A stretch of 64,000 nt of DNA from Kaistia terrae (GTDB lineage Bacteria > Pseudomonadota > Alphaproteobacteria > Rhizobiales > Kaistiaceae): the NCBI RefSeq assembly GCF_026344005.1, contig NZ_JAPKNH010000001.1, forward strand, positions 620,001 to 684,000, written 5' to 3'. Each line of letters opens with the position of its first letter. Position 1 is the first letter of the stretch. The position numbers and the translations under genes are program-made. Under the pieces are notes generated by a model. That model had not been told where the DNA came from and did not search any database. It saw nothing but the letters and a program-made list of their open reading frames with translations. Shown here in pieces: positions 19,221 to 31,036 of the stretch.

Positions 19221-20630
19221 CTAGACCGAATAGTACATGTCGAATTCGACCGGATGCGGGGTGTGCTCGAAGCGGATGACTTCTTCCATCTTGAGCTCGA
19301 TGTAGGCTTCGATCATGCCCTTGGAGAAAACGCCGCCTTCCAGCAGGTAGGCATTGTCCTTCTCGAGCGAGACAAGCGCCTCACGCAGCGATGCGCAGAC
19401 CGTCGGGATCTTCTTCAGTTCCTTCGGGGGCAGATCGTAGAGGTTCTTGTCCATCGCGGCGCCGGGATGGATCTTGTTCTTGATGCCGTCGAGGCCAGCC
19501 ATGAGCATGGCAGCGAAGGCGAGGTAGGGGTTCGCGCCCGGATCCGGGAAGCGGACTTCGACGCGCTTCGCCTTCGGCGAGGTCGCGAACGGGATGCGGC
19601 AGGAAGCCGAACGGTTGCGGGCCGAATAGGCCAGCAGAACCGGTGCCTCATAGCCCGGGACCAGACGCTTGTAGGAGTTGGTCAGCGGGTTGGTGAAGGC
19701 GTTCAGCGACTTGGCATGCTTGATGATGCCGCCGATGTAGTACAGGCAGGTCTCGGACAGGTCGGCATATTCGTTGCCAGCGAAGACCGGCTTGCCTTCC
19801 TTCCAGATCGACTGGTGCACGTGCATGCCCGAGCCGTTGTCGCCGTAAACCGGCTTCGGCATGAAGGTTGCCGTCTTGCCATACGAGTTCGCGACGTTGT
19901 GGATCGCGTACTTGTAGATCTGCATGTGGTCGGCCATCGTCACGAGCGTGCCGAACTTGACGCCCAGCTCGTGCTGTGCCGAAGCCACTTCGTGGTGGTG
20001 CTTCTCGACAACGACGCCCATCGCCTGCATGGCAGCGAGCATGTCGCCGCGCATGTCCTGGAGGCTGTCGATCGGGGGCACGGGGAAGTAGCCGCCCTTG
20101 GTCTTGACGCGGTGGCCGAGGTTGCCGCTCTCGTAGTCGGTGTCGGAGTTGGTCGGCAGCTCGATGTCGTCGAGCTTGAAGCCCGTGTTGTACGGGGTGG
20201 CCGAGAACTTGACGTCGTCGAAGACGAAGAATTCAGCTTCCGGGCCGACGAAGATCGTGTCGCCGATCTTGGTCTGCTTCAGGTAGGCTTCGGCCTTCTT
20301 GGCGATGCCGCGCGGATCGCGGTCATAGGCTTCGCCGGTGGTCGGCTCGAGCACGTCGCAAACGATCGAGAGGGTCGACTGCGCGAAGAACGGGTCGATG
20401 GTGGCCGTCGACGGATCGGGCATCAGCAGCATGTCGGACTCGTTGATGGCCTTCCAGCCAGCGATCGAGGAGCCGTCGAACATCGTGCCTTCGGCGAAGA
20501 TTTCTTCGTCGATCATGCCGATGTCGAACGTCACATGCTGCCACTTGCCGCGCGGATCCGTGAAGCGGAAGTCCACATACTTCACGTCCTGCTCCTTGAT
20601 GAGCTTCAGGACATCATTCGCGGTCGTCAT
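19221..20630 (-). CDS. glnA: type I glutamine synthetase
   Basis: This 469-residue enzyme makes glutamine from glutamate, ammonia and ATP and forms dodecamers in the cytoplasm. The active-site regions GSGMHVHQS (ATP/Mn site), NRSASCRIP (ATP loop) and the adenylylation loop NLYDLPPKE (modifiable Tyr near residue 397) are all present. Length matches bacterial GSI-beta. It lies 113 bp downstream of glnB on the same strand, the usual rhizobial glnBA order. Control is expected both through adenylylation signalled by GlnB and through the glnB promoter. Confidence 0.98.
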   Translation of the reverse strand: MTTANDVLKLIKEQDVKYVDFRFTDPRGKWQHVTFDIGMIDEEIFAEGTMFDGSSIAGWKAINESDMLLMPDPSTATIDPFFAQSTLSIVCDVLEPTTGEAYDRDPRGIAKKAEAYLKQTKIGDTIFVGPEAEFFVFDDVKFSATPYNTGFKLDDIELPTNSDTDYESGNLGHRVKTKGGYFPVPPIDSLQDMRGDMLAAMQAMGVVVEKHHHEVASAQHELGVKFGTLVTMADHMQIYKYAIHNVANSYGKTATFMPKPVYGDNGSGMHVHQSIWKEGKPVFAGNEYADLSETCLYYIGGIIKHAKSLNAFTNPLTNSYKRLVPGYEAPVLLAYSARNRSASCRIPFATSPKAKRVEVRFPDPGANPYLAFAAMLMAGLDGIKNKIHPGAAMDKNLYDLPPKELKKIPTVCASLREALVSLEKDNAYLLEGGVFSKGMIEAYIELKMEEVIRFEHTPHPVEFDMYYSV

Positions 20631-20686
20631 AACTCTCTTCCTTCTATCAGGTGAACTGTGCCCGGTCGTGGCGGAGGCAAACAGAA

Positions 20687-20730
20687 GCCGGCGAAGCCGG
20701 CAGGAGGGATGCCGGCAACGAGTTGCCGGC
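20687..20730 (-). other. two hairpins between glnB and glnA
   Basis: GCCGGC-GAA-GCCGGC at 20687-20701 and GCCGGCAAC-GA-GTTGCCGGC at 20711-20730 are perfect stems in the 113-bp glnB-glnA gap. They may stabilise or process the dicistronic message or attenuate read-through. No T-run follows on the minus strand. Confidence 0.5.
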
Positions 20731-20743
20731 GAAACTGATGGGG

Positions 20744-21109
<366 letters not shown>

Positions 21110-21155
21110 CTAATGCCTGCCCAACCTGGCCGAATGACCGGCCTGGCTATTCACT

Positions 21156-21171
21156 TGCAGGCTCCGTGCCA
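21156..21171 (-). promoter_or_regulatory. sigma-54 (-24/-12) promoter of glnB-glnA
   Basis: On the minus strand the sequence TGGCAC-GGAGC-CTGCA matches the RpoN consensus TGGCAC-N5-TTGCA at all but one position, with GG and GC at the correct spacing. Transcription should begin about 60 bp before the glnB ATG. This fits NtrC-controlled glnBA promoters of rhizobia. Confidence 0.8.
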
Positions 21172-21256
21172 ATTGCCGGGTTTCGCTGAAAACGCCGGAA
21201 AATTGGGCTCCCCGCGTCCCATCATAGCGCGTATTGCAGGAAATCCGCCTATCGTC

Positions 21257-21281
21257 TGTTCAATTTTTAGGCAATTGAACA
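21257..21281. promoter_or_regulatory. perfect inverted repeat upstream of the glnB promoter
   Basis: TGTTCAATT and AATTGAACA are 9-bp perfect arms separated by 7 bp, about 110 bp upstream of the predicted glnB transcription start. That is a suitable distance for an NtrC enhancer, but the sequence is not a textbook NtrC site. It also lies 37 bp past the stop of the next gene and could be a weak AT-rich terminator for it. Confidence 0.5.
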
Positions 21282-21317
21282 ACAAGTCGGCAAATCGGCC
21301 TGCCGCGCTCTGGCGGG

Positions 21318-21749
21318 TTATTGGCCGTTCCGTGCCAGCCATGCATCGGCGCCGCGCATGTCGATACCGTGCTCGGCGCCAAAAGCGGGCAGATCCTCAC
21401 GCTTCAGGCGGCCATCCAGCACTTCTCCGATGGCAAACAGGGTGAGCGAACGCGTCCCGCTGCGACAATGTGCCAGCACCGGGCCATCCGTCGTCGCCAG
21501 CACTGCCTGCAGGGCGCGGACATCCTGTTCGCTGATGGACGGGCCGGTGACTGGAATATGAGCATAGATCAGTCCGACGTCGTCGGCGGCGGCTTCTTCC
21601 TCGGCGGATGCCGGCTGGCCGGCCTCTTCGCCCTCGGGGCGATTGTTGATCACGGCCTTGTAGCCAAGGCCCGCCAGCGTCGCAAAATCCTCTAGAGCGA
21701 TCTGGCCTGCGACGGATAGCTTGTCATTGATCTTGATCAGCGCGGTCAT
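21318..21749 (-). CDS. TIGR01244 family sulfur transferase / protein tyrosine phosphatase-like (DUF442)
   Basis: This 143-residue protein has the dual-specificity phosphatase-like fold of the Blh N-terminal domain. The segment KAVINNRPEGEE is near residues 31-42, and the Cys-x5-Arg catalytic loop HCRSGTRS is at about residues 98-105. The general acid region IPVTGPSIS is also present. Family members are annotated as sulfur transferases or phosphatases and their physiological substrate is not known. It lies between glnB and the divergent nnr gene. Confidence 0.85.
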   Translation of the reverse strand: MTALIKINDKLSVAGQIALEDFATLAGLGYKAVINNRPEGEEAGQPASAEEEAAADDVGLIYAHIPVTGPSISEQDVRALQAVLATTDGPVLAHCRSGTRSLTLFAIGEVLDGRLKREDLPAFGAEHGIDMRGADAWLARNGQ

Positions 21750-21927
21750 GGGCGGGGTTCCCGTGTTGAGGTCGTGTCGGCGCCGACCTTATCGCAGTGC
21801 GGAAAATGGACAACCTCAAGCCGCCTCTGGAAGCGGCTTTGGCCACGGTTGAGATCCGCAAGATGCCGATTGCGACGGCTTTGACCGCGTTCCAGACTGC
21901 GGTGCGGCCAGACGGGGGCGTGAAACA

Positions 21928-23424
21928 ATGACGAGTAAGGGGCAGGGCGGCATGATCGAGCTTTTGACGCCGGGCGAGATGGCGGAGGCCGACAAGCTGA
22001 CGATCGCCGCTGGGACGCCGGGCATTACCTTGATGGAAGCTGCCGGGCTTGCGGTTGCCGATGTCGCGGCCCGATCCCCCTTGGGAACGAGAATCGCCAT
22101 CGCATGCGGTCCCGGCAACAATGGCGGCGACGGGTTTGTCGCGGCGCGTATCCTGGCTGCGCGGGGGTATCGGGTGCAACTGGGTCTGCTTGGCGCTCTG
22201 GATCGGCTGAAGGGCGACGCGGCGCTGGCAGCGGCAGAATGGCGCGGCGAAACGCTTCCGCTCGCCGCGGTCGATTTTGCCGGTGCCGGACTGATCATCG
22301 ACGCACTGTTCGGCGCCGGCCTCGATCGCGGGATCGAGGGCGAGGCGGCCGAAGCGATCGCGGCCATCAATGCGTCCAGGGCGCGGGTCGTTGCCGTCGA
22401 TTTGCCGAGTGGCAATCAGGGTGAGAGCGGGCAGATCCTGGGCGTCGCGGTCCGCGCTGACGAGACGGTGACGTTCTTCCGGCCGAAGCCGGGACATTTT
22501 CTGATGCCGGGGAGGGCGCATGTCGGACGGCTGACGGTTGCCGAGATCGGGATCCGTGATTCCGTGCTGCAGGCGATTCGCCCCAAGGCCATTCTCAACC
22601 GCAAGGAATTCTGGCTGCCGGCGCTGCCGACGCCAAAGGTCGATGGCCACAAATATGACCGTGGCCATGCTGTCGTCGTTTCCGGCGGCATGACGCAGAC
22701 CGGCGCGGCGCGGCTTGCGGCGCGGGCTGCCCTTCGCGTCGGGGCAGGGCTGGTGACGCTCGCTTCACCGCCAGATGCGCTGGCGGTCAACGCGGCGCAT
22801 CTGACGTCGATCATGCTGAAGCGGATCGATGGCGCCGAGGGCCTCGCCACCCTGCTCTCCGATCGTCGGCTGAACGGCGTCGGCATCGGGCCGGGGCTCG
22901 GGCCGGTCGAAATTGCCCGGCCCCTGGTCGAGGCCGCGATCGCTGCTTCGGCGGCGATCGTTGTCGATGCCGATGGCTTGTCAGCCTTTCAGCAGGACCC
23001 GGATCGGCTGTTTGCCTTGATAAAGGGGCGTCCGGCGCCCGTCGTGCTGACACCGCATGATGGAGAATTCGCACGGCTGTTTCCCGATCTGGCGAAACTG
23101 CCCGGCAAGCTCGATCGTGCGCGGCAGGCGGCCTCGCGCTCCGGCGCCATCGTGCTTCTCAAGGGAGCGGATACGACGGTCGCCGAGCCGCAGGGCAGGG
23201 CGACCATTGCCGACAACGCGCCGCCCTTTCTGGCGACAGCGGGATCGGGCGATGTTCTGGCGGGAATGATCGTCGGATTGCTGGCGGAAGGCATGCCCGC
23301 CTTCGAAGCCGCGACCGCCGCCGTCTGGCTGCATGGCGACGCTGGAGCCGTTCTGGGGCGAGGATTGATTGCAGAAGACCTTCCGGAGGCGCTTCCCCGT
23401 GTGTTCGCGCGGCTTTTCGTTTGA
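21928..23424 (+). CDS. nnr: bifunctional NAD(P)H-hydrate epimerase / ADP-dependent NAD(P)H-hydrate dehydratase
   Basis: This 498-residue metabolite-repair enzyme has an N-terminal YjeF_N epimerase domain (about residues 10-220, with CGPGNNGGDGFVAAR) and a C-terminal CARKD dehydratase domain (about 230-490, with HKYDRGHAVVVSGG and GSGDVLAGMI). It restores NADH and NADPH from their hydrated forms. An alternative start lies 8 codons downstream. Neighbouring glnB is a common arrangement in Rhizobiales. Confidence 0.96.
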   Translation: MTSKGQGGMIELLTPGEMAEADKLTIAAGTPGITLMEAAGLAVADVAARSPLGTRIAIACGPGNNGGDGFVAARILAARGYRVQLGLLGALDRLKGDAALAAAEWRGETLPLAAVDFAGAGLIIDALFGAGLDRGIEGEAAEAIAAINASRARVVAVDLPSGNQGESGQILGVAVRADETVTFFRPKPGHFLMPGRAHVGRLTVAEIGIRDSVLQAIRPKAILNRKEFWLPALPTPKVDGHKYDRGHAVVVSGGMTQTGAARLAARAALRVGAGLVTLASPPDALAVNAAHLTSIMLKRIDGAEGLATLLSDRRLNGVGIGPGLGPVEIARPLVEAAIAASAAIVVDADGLSAFQQDPDRLFALIKGRPAPVVLTPHDGEFARLFPDLAKLPGKLDRARQAASRSGAIVLLKGADTTVAEPQGRATIADNAPPFLATAGSGDVLAGMIVGLLAEGMPAFEAATAAVWLHGDAGAVLGRGLIAEDLPEALPRVFARLFV

Positions 23425-23487
23425 CCCTGCGACCGCGAGTGCTATAGAGGCCCCACCTTGGCCGGAGCCTAGCCGCGACCGGGTATT

Positions 23488-23572
23488 GCGGGCGTGGTGG
23501 AATTGGTAGACACAGCAGGTTTAGGTCCTGCCGCCTCACGGTTTGGGGGTTCGAGTCCCTCCGCCCGCACCA
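23488..23572 (+). tRNA. tRNA-Leu(TAG)
   Basis: The acceptor GCGGGCG pairs with CGCCCGC, followed by A and encoded CCA. The anticodon stem GCAGG/CCTGC encloses the loop TTTAGGT with anticodon TAG. It is a class II tRNA with a long variable arm and T-loop GTTCGAGTC. It decodes CUA and related leucine codons. Confidence 0.97.
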
Positions 23573-23647
23573 TCGCCCGGAATAAGCCGTGAACGCAGCC
23601 GGGCGAACGCCAAAATACCGATCGGAACAAGACAGAAAGCGCTGAAC

Positions 23648-25000
23648 ATGCAGGTGACCGAGACCCTCTCAGAGGGCCTGAAACGTGAACTCAAGATCGT
23701 GGTCCCGGCGACCGAACTCGACAGCCGCCTTTCGGCGCGCCTGGAAGAGATGCGGGGCCAGGTCCAGCTCAAGGGATTCCGTCCGGGCAAAGTGCCGGTC
23801 GCGCATCTGCGCCGGATCTACGGCAAGTCGGCCATGGCTGAGATCGTTCAGAACATCCTGAACGAGAACGCCCGCAACACGCTCGAAGAGCGTGGCGAGC
23901 GCGCTGCCATGCAGCCGAGCTTCGATCTTCCCGAAGACGAGTCCGATGCCGGCGAAGTGCTCGCAGGCAAGAAGGACCTCGCCTACACGATGTCGTATGA
24001 AGTCCTGCCGAAGTTCGAACTCGGCGATTTCAAGGGCATCAAGATCGAGCGTCCGGTTGCGGAAGTGACCGACGAGGAAGTCGACAACGAGCTCAAGCGG
24101 CTCGCGCGCGATTCCGCAGAATATGCCGTCAAGGATGGCGTGGCCGCCGATGGCGACCGTCTGACCATTTCCTACCTCGGCAAGCTCGATGGCGAGCCCT
24201 TCGAGGGCGGTGCTGACGACAATGCCTTCGTGACGATCGGCTCCGGCCGCTTCATCCCGGGCTTTGAAGAGCAGCTCGCTGGTGCCAAGGCTGGCGAAGA
24301 GCGCGTTCTCAACGTGACCTTCCCCGAGGAATACGGCGCGAAGAACCTGGCCGGCAAGGCCGCGACCTTCGACGTCGTCGTCAAGGAAGTGTCGGCTCCG
24401 GCCGAGACGACCATCGACGACGAGTGGGCCAAGAAGTTCGGCATCGAATCGCTGGACGAGCTGAAGGCAACGATGCGCCAGCAGCTGCAGAGCCAGCTCG
24501 GTTCCGCGACCCGCACGAAGGTCAAGCGCCAGTTGCTCGACCAGCTCGACGAGAAGCATGCTTTCGAGCTGCCGCCGACGATGGTTGAGCAGGAGTTCCA
24601 GAACGTCTGGAACCAGGTCACCCAGGATCTGCAGCGTTCGGGCCGCAGCTTCGCGGACGAGGACACGACGGAAGACGCCGCCAAGGCCGACTACCGCAAG
24701 ATTGCCGAGCGTCGCGTGCGCCTCGGTCTCGTGCTGTCGGAAATTGGCGAGCAGAATTCGATCCAGGTCACTGACGAGGAAGTGCAGCGTGCACTCGTCG
24801 ACCGGATCCGTCAGTTCCCCGGCCAGGAAAAGCAGGTCTACGATTTCTACCGCGAGAACCCGGATGCGCTGGCTAGCCTGCGCGCGCCGATCTTCGAGGA
24901 GAAGGTTGTCGACTTCGTGCTCGGCCTCGCAGAGATCACCGACAAGACGGTGTCGCGCGAAGACCTGATGAAGGACGACGAGGAAGAAGCGAAGGCCTGA
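23648..25000 (+). CDS. tig: trigger factor, ribosome-associated chaperone
   Basis: This 450-residue chaperone has the ribosome-binding signature GFRPGKVP (about residues 42-49) in its N-terminal domain, an FKBP-type peptidyl-prolyl isomerase domain (about 160-250, containing GSGRFIPGFEEQL), and a helical substrate-binding C-terminal domain ending in an acidic tail. The start at 23648 (MQVTETLSEG) was chosen because the upstream frame runs through the tRNA-Leu. It precedes clpP, clpX and lon, a conserved proteostasis cluster. Confidence 0.97.
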   Translation: MQVTETLSEGLKRELKIVVPATELDSRLSARLEEMRGQVQLKGFRPGKVPVAHLRRIYGKSAMAEIVQNILNENARNTLEERGERAAMQPSFDLPEDESDAGEVLAGKKDLAYTMSYEVLPKFELGDFKGIKIERPVAEVTDEEVDNELKRLARDSAEYAVKDGVAADGDRLTISYLGKLDGEPFEGGADDNAFVTIGSGRFIPGFEEQLAGAKAGEERVLNVTFPEEYGAKNLAGKAATFDVVVKEVSAPAETTIDDEWAKKFGIESLDELKATMRQQLQSQLGSATRTKVKRQLLDQLDEKHAFELPPTMVEQEFQNVWNQVTQDLQRSGRSFADEDTTEDAAKADYRKIAERRVRLGLVLSEIGEQNSIQVTDEEVQRALVDRIRQFPGQEKQVYDFYRENPDALASLRAPIFEEKVVDFVLGLAEITDKTVSREDLMKDDEEEAKA

Positions 25001-25297
25001 TCGGCGTTCGCTAGCCTCTGGAACGGGCTTGCCCGCGTCCACATACAAATAAGGGAGCCCCGGCGGAAGCCGGGGCCACCCGACGCGCCGGCGGAACGGT
25101 TGCGATACGACTGAGATCAACGATTTCGGCCGTGTCGGGGATGACGATCTGCGAAAGGGTCTTCCGCCACCCCTTTCGAACGCAGACGGCGTACCATATG
25201 TATGGGCCTTCGTGCTCCGGGAATCGGTCGTTCCGAGTGAGGTCGGGCCGGGGCATCTCAAGGTAATCGTGGCAGTCCACTGCGCCGAAGGAAGATC
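25001..25297. other. tig-clpP intergenic region with a GC-rich hairpin
   Basis: GCCCCGGC-GGAA-GCCGGGGC at 25057-25076 is a perfect 8-bp stem with a tetraloop, 57 bp after tig, and probably a terminator or processing site without a T-run. The remaining bases to 25297 should include the clpP promoter. An open frame of about 89 codons runs antisense here but shows no recognisable domain and was not called. Confidence 0.5.
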
Positions 25298-25933
25298 ATG
25301 AAAGATCCTATCGACCTCTATATGAACACGCTGGTGCCGATGGTGGTCGAACAGACCAATCGCGGCGAGCGTGCCTATGACATTTATTCGCGACTGCTGA
25401 AGGAGCGAATCATCTTCGTCACGGGTCCCGTCGAGGACTATATGGCGACGCTGATCACCGCCCAGCTTCTCTTCCTCGAGGCCGAAAACCCGAAGAAAGA
25501 GATCGCGATGTACATCAACTCGCCGGGCGGCGTCGTCTCGTCGGGTATGGCGATCTATGACACGATGCAGTTCATCAAGCCGGCCGTCTCGACGCTTTGC
25601 GTCGGCCAGGCCGCTTCGATGGGTTCGCTGCTGCTGACCGCTGGCCAGAAGGGCATGCGTTTTGCGCTTCCGAACGCACGCGTCATGGTGCATCAGCCTT
25701 CTGGCGGCTATCAGGGCCAGGTGACGGATATCCTGATCCACGCCCGCGAAGTCGAAAGCCTGCGCAAGCGGCTCAATGAAATCTACGTGCATCACACCGG
25801 CCAGGATATGAAGACCGTTGAAGACGCGCTTGAGCGCGACAACTTCATGGTTGCCGAACGGGCCGTCGAGTTTGGCCTGATCGATCAGGTTCTGACGAGC
25901 CGTGATGCGCTCGATGCGATCAAGAAGGACTGA
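25298..25933 (+). CDS. clpP: ATP-dependent Clp protease proteolytic subunit
   Basis: This 211-residue serine peptidase forms the tetradecameric proteolytic chamber fed by ClpX or ClpA. The catalytic residues Ser107 (in [11 protein letters not shown]) and His132 (in [11 protein letters not shown]) are visible, and the handle helix is complete. It lies upstream of clpX on the same strand with a 240-bp gap. Expression is likely stress-responsive, although no certain heat-shock promoter was read. Confidence 0.98.
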   Translation: MKDPIDLYMNTLVPMVVEQTNRGERAYDIYSRLLKERIIFVTGPVEDYMATLITAQLLFLEAENPKKEIAMYINSPGGVVSSGMAIYDTMQFIKPAVSTLCVGQAASMGSLLLTAGQKGMRFALPNARVMVHQPSGGYQGQVTDILIHAREVESLRKRLNEIYVHHTGQDMKTVEDALERDNFMVAERAVEFGLIDQVLTSRDALDAIKKD

Positions 25934-25964
25934 TCGGATCGTTCTAGGTTCCGTCCCAGGGCAA

Positions 25965-26019
25965 GCTCGGCTGTACGTCAGCCGAGCGCGACATTAAGTA
26001 TATGTTGACCATGTCGCGC
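25965..26019. promoter_or_regulatory. overlapping hairpin and long inverted repeat between clpP and clpX
   Basis: GCTCGGCTG-TACGT-CAGCCGAGC (25965-25987) is a perfect 9-bp hairpin 32 bp after clpP. Its last two bases begin a second perfect 9-bp inverted repeat, GCGCGACAT at 25986-25994 with ATGTCGCGC at 26011-26019. The first may terminate clpP. The second, with a 16-bp AT-rich centre, looks more like an operator or promoter-associated site for clpX. Confidence 0.45.
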
Positions 26020-26173
26020 CTAGCATGATTGGACCGCAATCTTAGGATTGTGTCCGTCATGAGGGACTGCAGAGTCCGAGTTTCGACCACCGGAGCGATG
26101 GAAATCGATCCGGAAAAGACATCGAAAGAAGTCGTTTGGAGGTCCCGAGCCTGAACGACAGCGAGGTAGACGG

Positions 26174-27445
26174 ATGAGCAAAGTCAGCGGAAGCGACACC
26201 AAGAACACGCTCTATTGCTCGTTTTGCGGCAAGAGCCAGCACGAGGTGCGCAAGCTGATCGCAGGCCCGACGGTGTTCATCTGCGATGAATGCGTCGAGC
26301 TGTGCATGGACATCATTCGCGAGGAATCGAAGTCCTCGCTGGTGAAATCGCGCGACGGCGTTCCCACGCCGCTCGAGATTTGCGCGGTCCTGGATGATTA
26401 TGTGATCGGCCAGCGTCACGCCAAGCGCGTGCTGTCGGTTGCCGTTCACAACCACTACAAGCGCTTGAACCACGCGGCGAAGAACAACGACGTCGAGCTG
26501 TCCAAGTCGAACATTCTGCTGATCGGCCCGACCGGTTGCGGCAAGACGCTGCTCGCGCAGACGCTCGCCCGCATCCTCGACGTGCCCTTCACGATGGCCG
26601 ACGCGACGACGCTGACCGAAGCCGGTTATGTCGGTGAGGATGTCGAAAACATCATCCTCAAGCTGCTGCAGTCGGCCGACTACAATGTCGAGCGGGCCCA
26701 GCGCGGCATCGTCTACATCGACGAAGTCGACAAGATCTCCCGCAAGTCCGACAACCCGTCGATCACGCGCGACGTGTCGGGCGAGGGCGTTCAGCAGGCG
26801 CTTCTGAAGATCATGGAAGGCACGGTTGCCTCCGTGCCGCCGCAGGGCGGCCGCAAGCACCCGCAGCAGGAATTCCTGCAGGTCGACACGACGAACATCC
26901 TATTCATCTGTGGCGGCGCCTTCGCGGGTCTCGAGAAGATCATCTCGGATCGCGGTCGTTCGACGTCGATCGGCTTCAGCGCCCGCGTTTCGGGCCCGGA
27001 AGATCGTCGCACGGGTGAGCTGTTCCGCAATGTCGAGCCCGAGGATCTGCTGAAGTTCGGCCTGATCCCGGAATTCGTCGGCCGTCTGCCGGTTCTGGCG
27101 ACGCTCGAGGATCTCGACGAGCCGGCGCTGATCACCATCCTGACCGAGCCGAAGAACGCCCTGGTCAAGCAGTACCAGCGCCTGTTCGAGATGGAGAATG
27201 TCGAACTGACATTCCATCCCGACGCCCTGTCGGCGATCGCCAAGAAGGCCATCGAGCGCAAGACTGGCGCTCGCGGCCTCCGTTCGATCATGGAAGCGAT
27301 CCTGCTCGAGACGATGTTCGACCTGCCGGGCCTCGATGGCGTGCAGGAAGTCGTGATCTCGGCCGAGGTCGTCGAGGGCTCGGCCCGCCCGCTCTACATC
27401 TATGCAGAGCGTCAGGACGAGGCCGTCGCAAGCGCCGGCGCATAG
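26174..27445 (+). CDS. clpX: ATP-dependent Clp protease ATP-binding subunit ClpX
   Basis: This 423-residue hexameric unfoldase feeds substrates to ClpP. The N-terminal C4 zinc finger (CSFCGKSQ then ICDECVELC) covers about residues 16-44. The AAA+ core has Walker A GPTGCGKT, Walker [11 protein letters not shown] and the sensor and C-terminal helical subdomain. The IGF-type ClpP-contact loop region is represented by IGFSARV. Length and architecture are standard. Confidence 0.98.
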   Translation: MSKVSGSDTKNTLYCSFCGKSQHEVRKLIAGPTVFICDECVELCMDIIREESKSSLVKSRDGVPTPLEICAVLDDYVIGQRHAKRVLSVAVHNHYKRLNHAAKNNDVELSKSNILLIGPTGCGKTLLAQTLARILDVPFTMADATTLTEAGYVGEDVENIILKLLQSADYNVERAQRGIVYIDEVDKISRKSDNPSITRDVSGEGVQQALLKIMEGTVASVPPQGGRKHPQQEFLQVDTTNILFICGGAFAGLEKIISDRGRSTSIGFSARVSGPEDRRTGELFRNVEPEDLLKFGLIPEFVGRLPVLATLEDLDEPALITILTEPKNALVKQYQRLFEMENVELTFHPDALSAIAKKAIERKTGARGLRSIMEAILLETMFDLPGLDGVQEVVISAEVVEGSARPLYIYAERQDEAVASAGA

Positions 27446-27468
27446 CCAAGGCGTCCATAGCGAACTTG

Positions 27469-27496
27469 AACGGCGGGGCTTGTCCCCGCCGTTTTT
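27469..27496 (+). terminator. rho-independent terminator of clpX
   Basis: AACGGCGGGG and CCCCGCCGTT form a 10-bp stem around a 5-base loop, followed by TTTCGTTTT, 23 bp after the clpX stop. Confidence 0.9.
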
Positions 27497-27831
27497 CGTT
27501 TTGGGACCGCGGGTAGGTTTGTAGGGCAGTCTGGCGCGCAGTCGCTCAGATTGGCCCGTTGTTTCAGCGCTTTGGCGGCAGGATGGTCTTTAGGCCGAAT
27601 TGAATGGCATGCGGCTCATAAGGCCGGAGATAAAAAGCGACCCTAAGTGCCCTCGGGTCGCGTGCCGACAACTTGACACCCCGATGGTGCGACGCCACCT
27701 AATGGACAACGCATCGCAAGATGCTCCGACCCCTGAGTCGAACTGTCGGCCCTTTCCCCCGGGCCGAAGGTTCATCTCCCAAGCCGAGCGGTGCCAAATT
27801 TGGGCCGTACCCGGTTCGAAAGGAATGCCTC
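27497..27831 (+). promoter_or_regulatory. lon upstream region
   Basis: There is no gene in these 335 bases. CTTGAC at 27672-27677 followed 17 bp later by CCACCTAAT resembles an alphaproteobacterial heat-shock (RpoH) promoter, which would fit lon, but the -10 match is imperfect. AAAGGA lies 8 bp before the lon ATG. Confidence 0.35.
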
Positions 27832-30264
<2,433 letters not shown>

Positions 30265-30288
30265 CGGCTGATTCCTGCGAAAATGACG

Positions 30289-30314
30289 ACGCCCGCCTCT
30301 TCGGCGGGCGTTTT
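30289..30314 (+). terminator. rho-independent terminator of lon
   Basis: ACGCCCGCC and GGCGGGCGT form a 9-bp stem around TCTTC, followed by TTTT, 25 bp after the lon stop. Confidence 0.9.
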
Positions 30315-30456
30315 CATGTGCTTTTTCGGCAATTTATCGGTCAAAAGTGAGGAATTCCGCCAGTTTCGCTTGCGTTTGTGCCGTTTTTCAGTGATTTCTC
30401 GCGCTCGGTCGGGTCATGCGAATCGTCCCGACTCAAGACCTGAGAAAGGATCATCC

Positions 30457-30732
30457 ATGGCTAACAAGAACGATCTCATTGCTGCCGTCGCCGAGCGTAC
30501 CGGCACGTCCAAGGCCGCCGCCGCGGAGGCTGTCGACGCAACGTTCGACGTGATCACGGCTGCCCTGAAGTCGGGTGACGAGGTCAAGATCATTGGCTTC
30601 GGCAATTTTAGCGTCGCCGCGCGCGCCGCGAGCGAAGGCCGCAACCCGCGTACCGGCGAGACGATCCAGATCGCCGCTTCCAAGACGCCGAAGTTCAAGG
30701 CCGGTAAGGGTCTGAAGGACGCCGTCAACTAA
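30457..30732 (+). CDS. hupB: DNA-binding protein HU
   Basis: This 91-residue histone-like protein has the IHF/HU signature [20 protein letters not shown] at about residues 47-66, including the DNA-intercalating arm. The start [10 protein letters not shown] at 30457 is preceded by GAAAGGA. It compacts and bends DNA and is commonly found directly after lon. HU is a frequent host cofactor of site-specific recombination, though its proximity to the tRNA-Val element is probably coincidental. Confidence 0.97.
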   Translation: MANKNDLIAAVAERTGTSKAAAAEAVDATFDVITAALKSGDEVKIIGFGNFSVAARAASEGRNPRTGETIQIAASKTPKFKAGKGLKDAVN

Positions 30733-30757
30733 GCCATTCGAGGCTTGTTGGGTTTTG

Positions 30758-30790
30758 ACGGCCTTGCGCTTTTCGCGCGAGGCCGTTTTA
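30758..30790 (+). terminator. rho-independent terminator of hupB
   Basis: ACGGCCTTGCGC and GCGCGAGGCCGT form a long stem with one mismatch around TTTTC, followed by TTTATTTT, 26 bp after the hupB stop. Confidence 0.88.
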
Positions 30791-30878
30791 TTTTGTGCGT
30801 GCGACCGAAAGGCTCGCTTTCGGGACTTGTAAGGCGGGGCGGTTTTCGCCTACACGTCACGGCGCTGCAGGACACTGC

Positions 30879-30954
30879 GGGCGATTAGCTCAGTTGGTAG
30901 AGCGCCTCGTTTACACCGAGGATGTCGGGAGTTCGAGTCTCTCATCGCCCACCA
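30879..30954 (+). tRNA. tRNA-Val(TAC), integration site of the element
   Basis: The 76-nt cloverleaf has acceptor GGGCGAT paired with ATCGCCC, discriminator A and encoded CCA. The anticodon stem CCTCG/CGAGG encloses the loop TTTACAC with anticodon TAC. The 3' 23 bases are repeated at 48049-48071. The tRNA remains intact because integration restored its 3' end. Confidence 0.97.
30932..30954 (+). repeat. attL, 3' end of tRNA-Val
   Basis: This 23-bp sequence begins TTCGAGTCTCTC and ends GCCCACCA. It is identical to 48049-48071 and covers the T-loop, acceptor stem and CCA of the tRNA. Confidence 0.92.
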
Positions 30955-31036
30955 CTATTTTCCATGGCAACCCCAAAAACTTAGCGTTTTCCTTGGTTTC
31001 CGTCAATGCGGACTGCTATGGGAATGTGCTAGGGCA

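Noticed and set aside
19254-20654. Open frame of about 466 codons antisense to glnA
   Set aside because: Same antisense effect; glnA on the other strand is certain.
25011-25280. Small antisense frame of 89 codons between tig and clpP
   Set aside because: No start context or family match; it overlaps a hairpin and the clpP promoter region.
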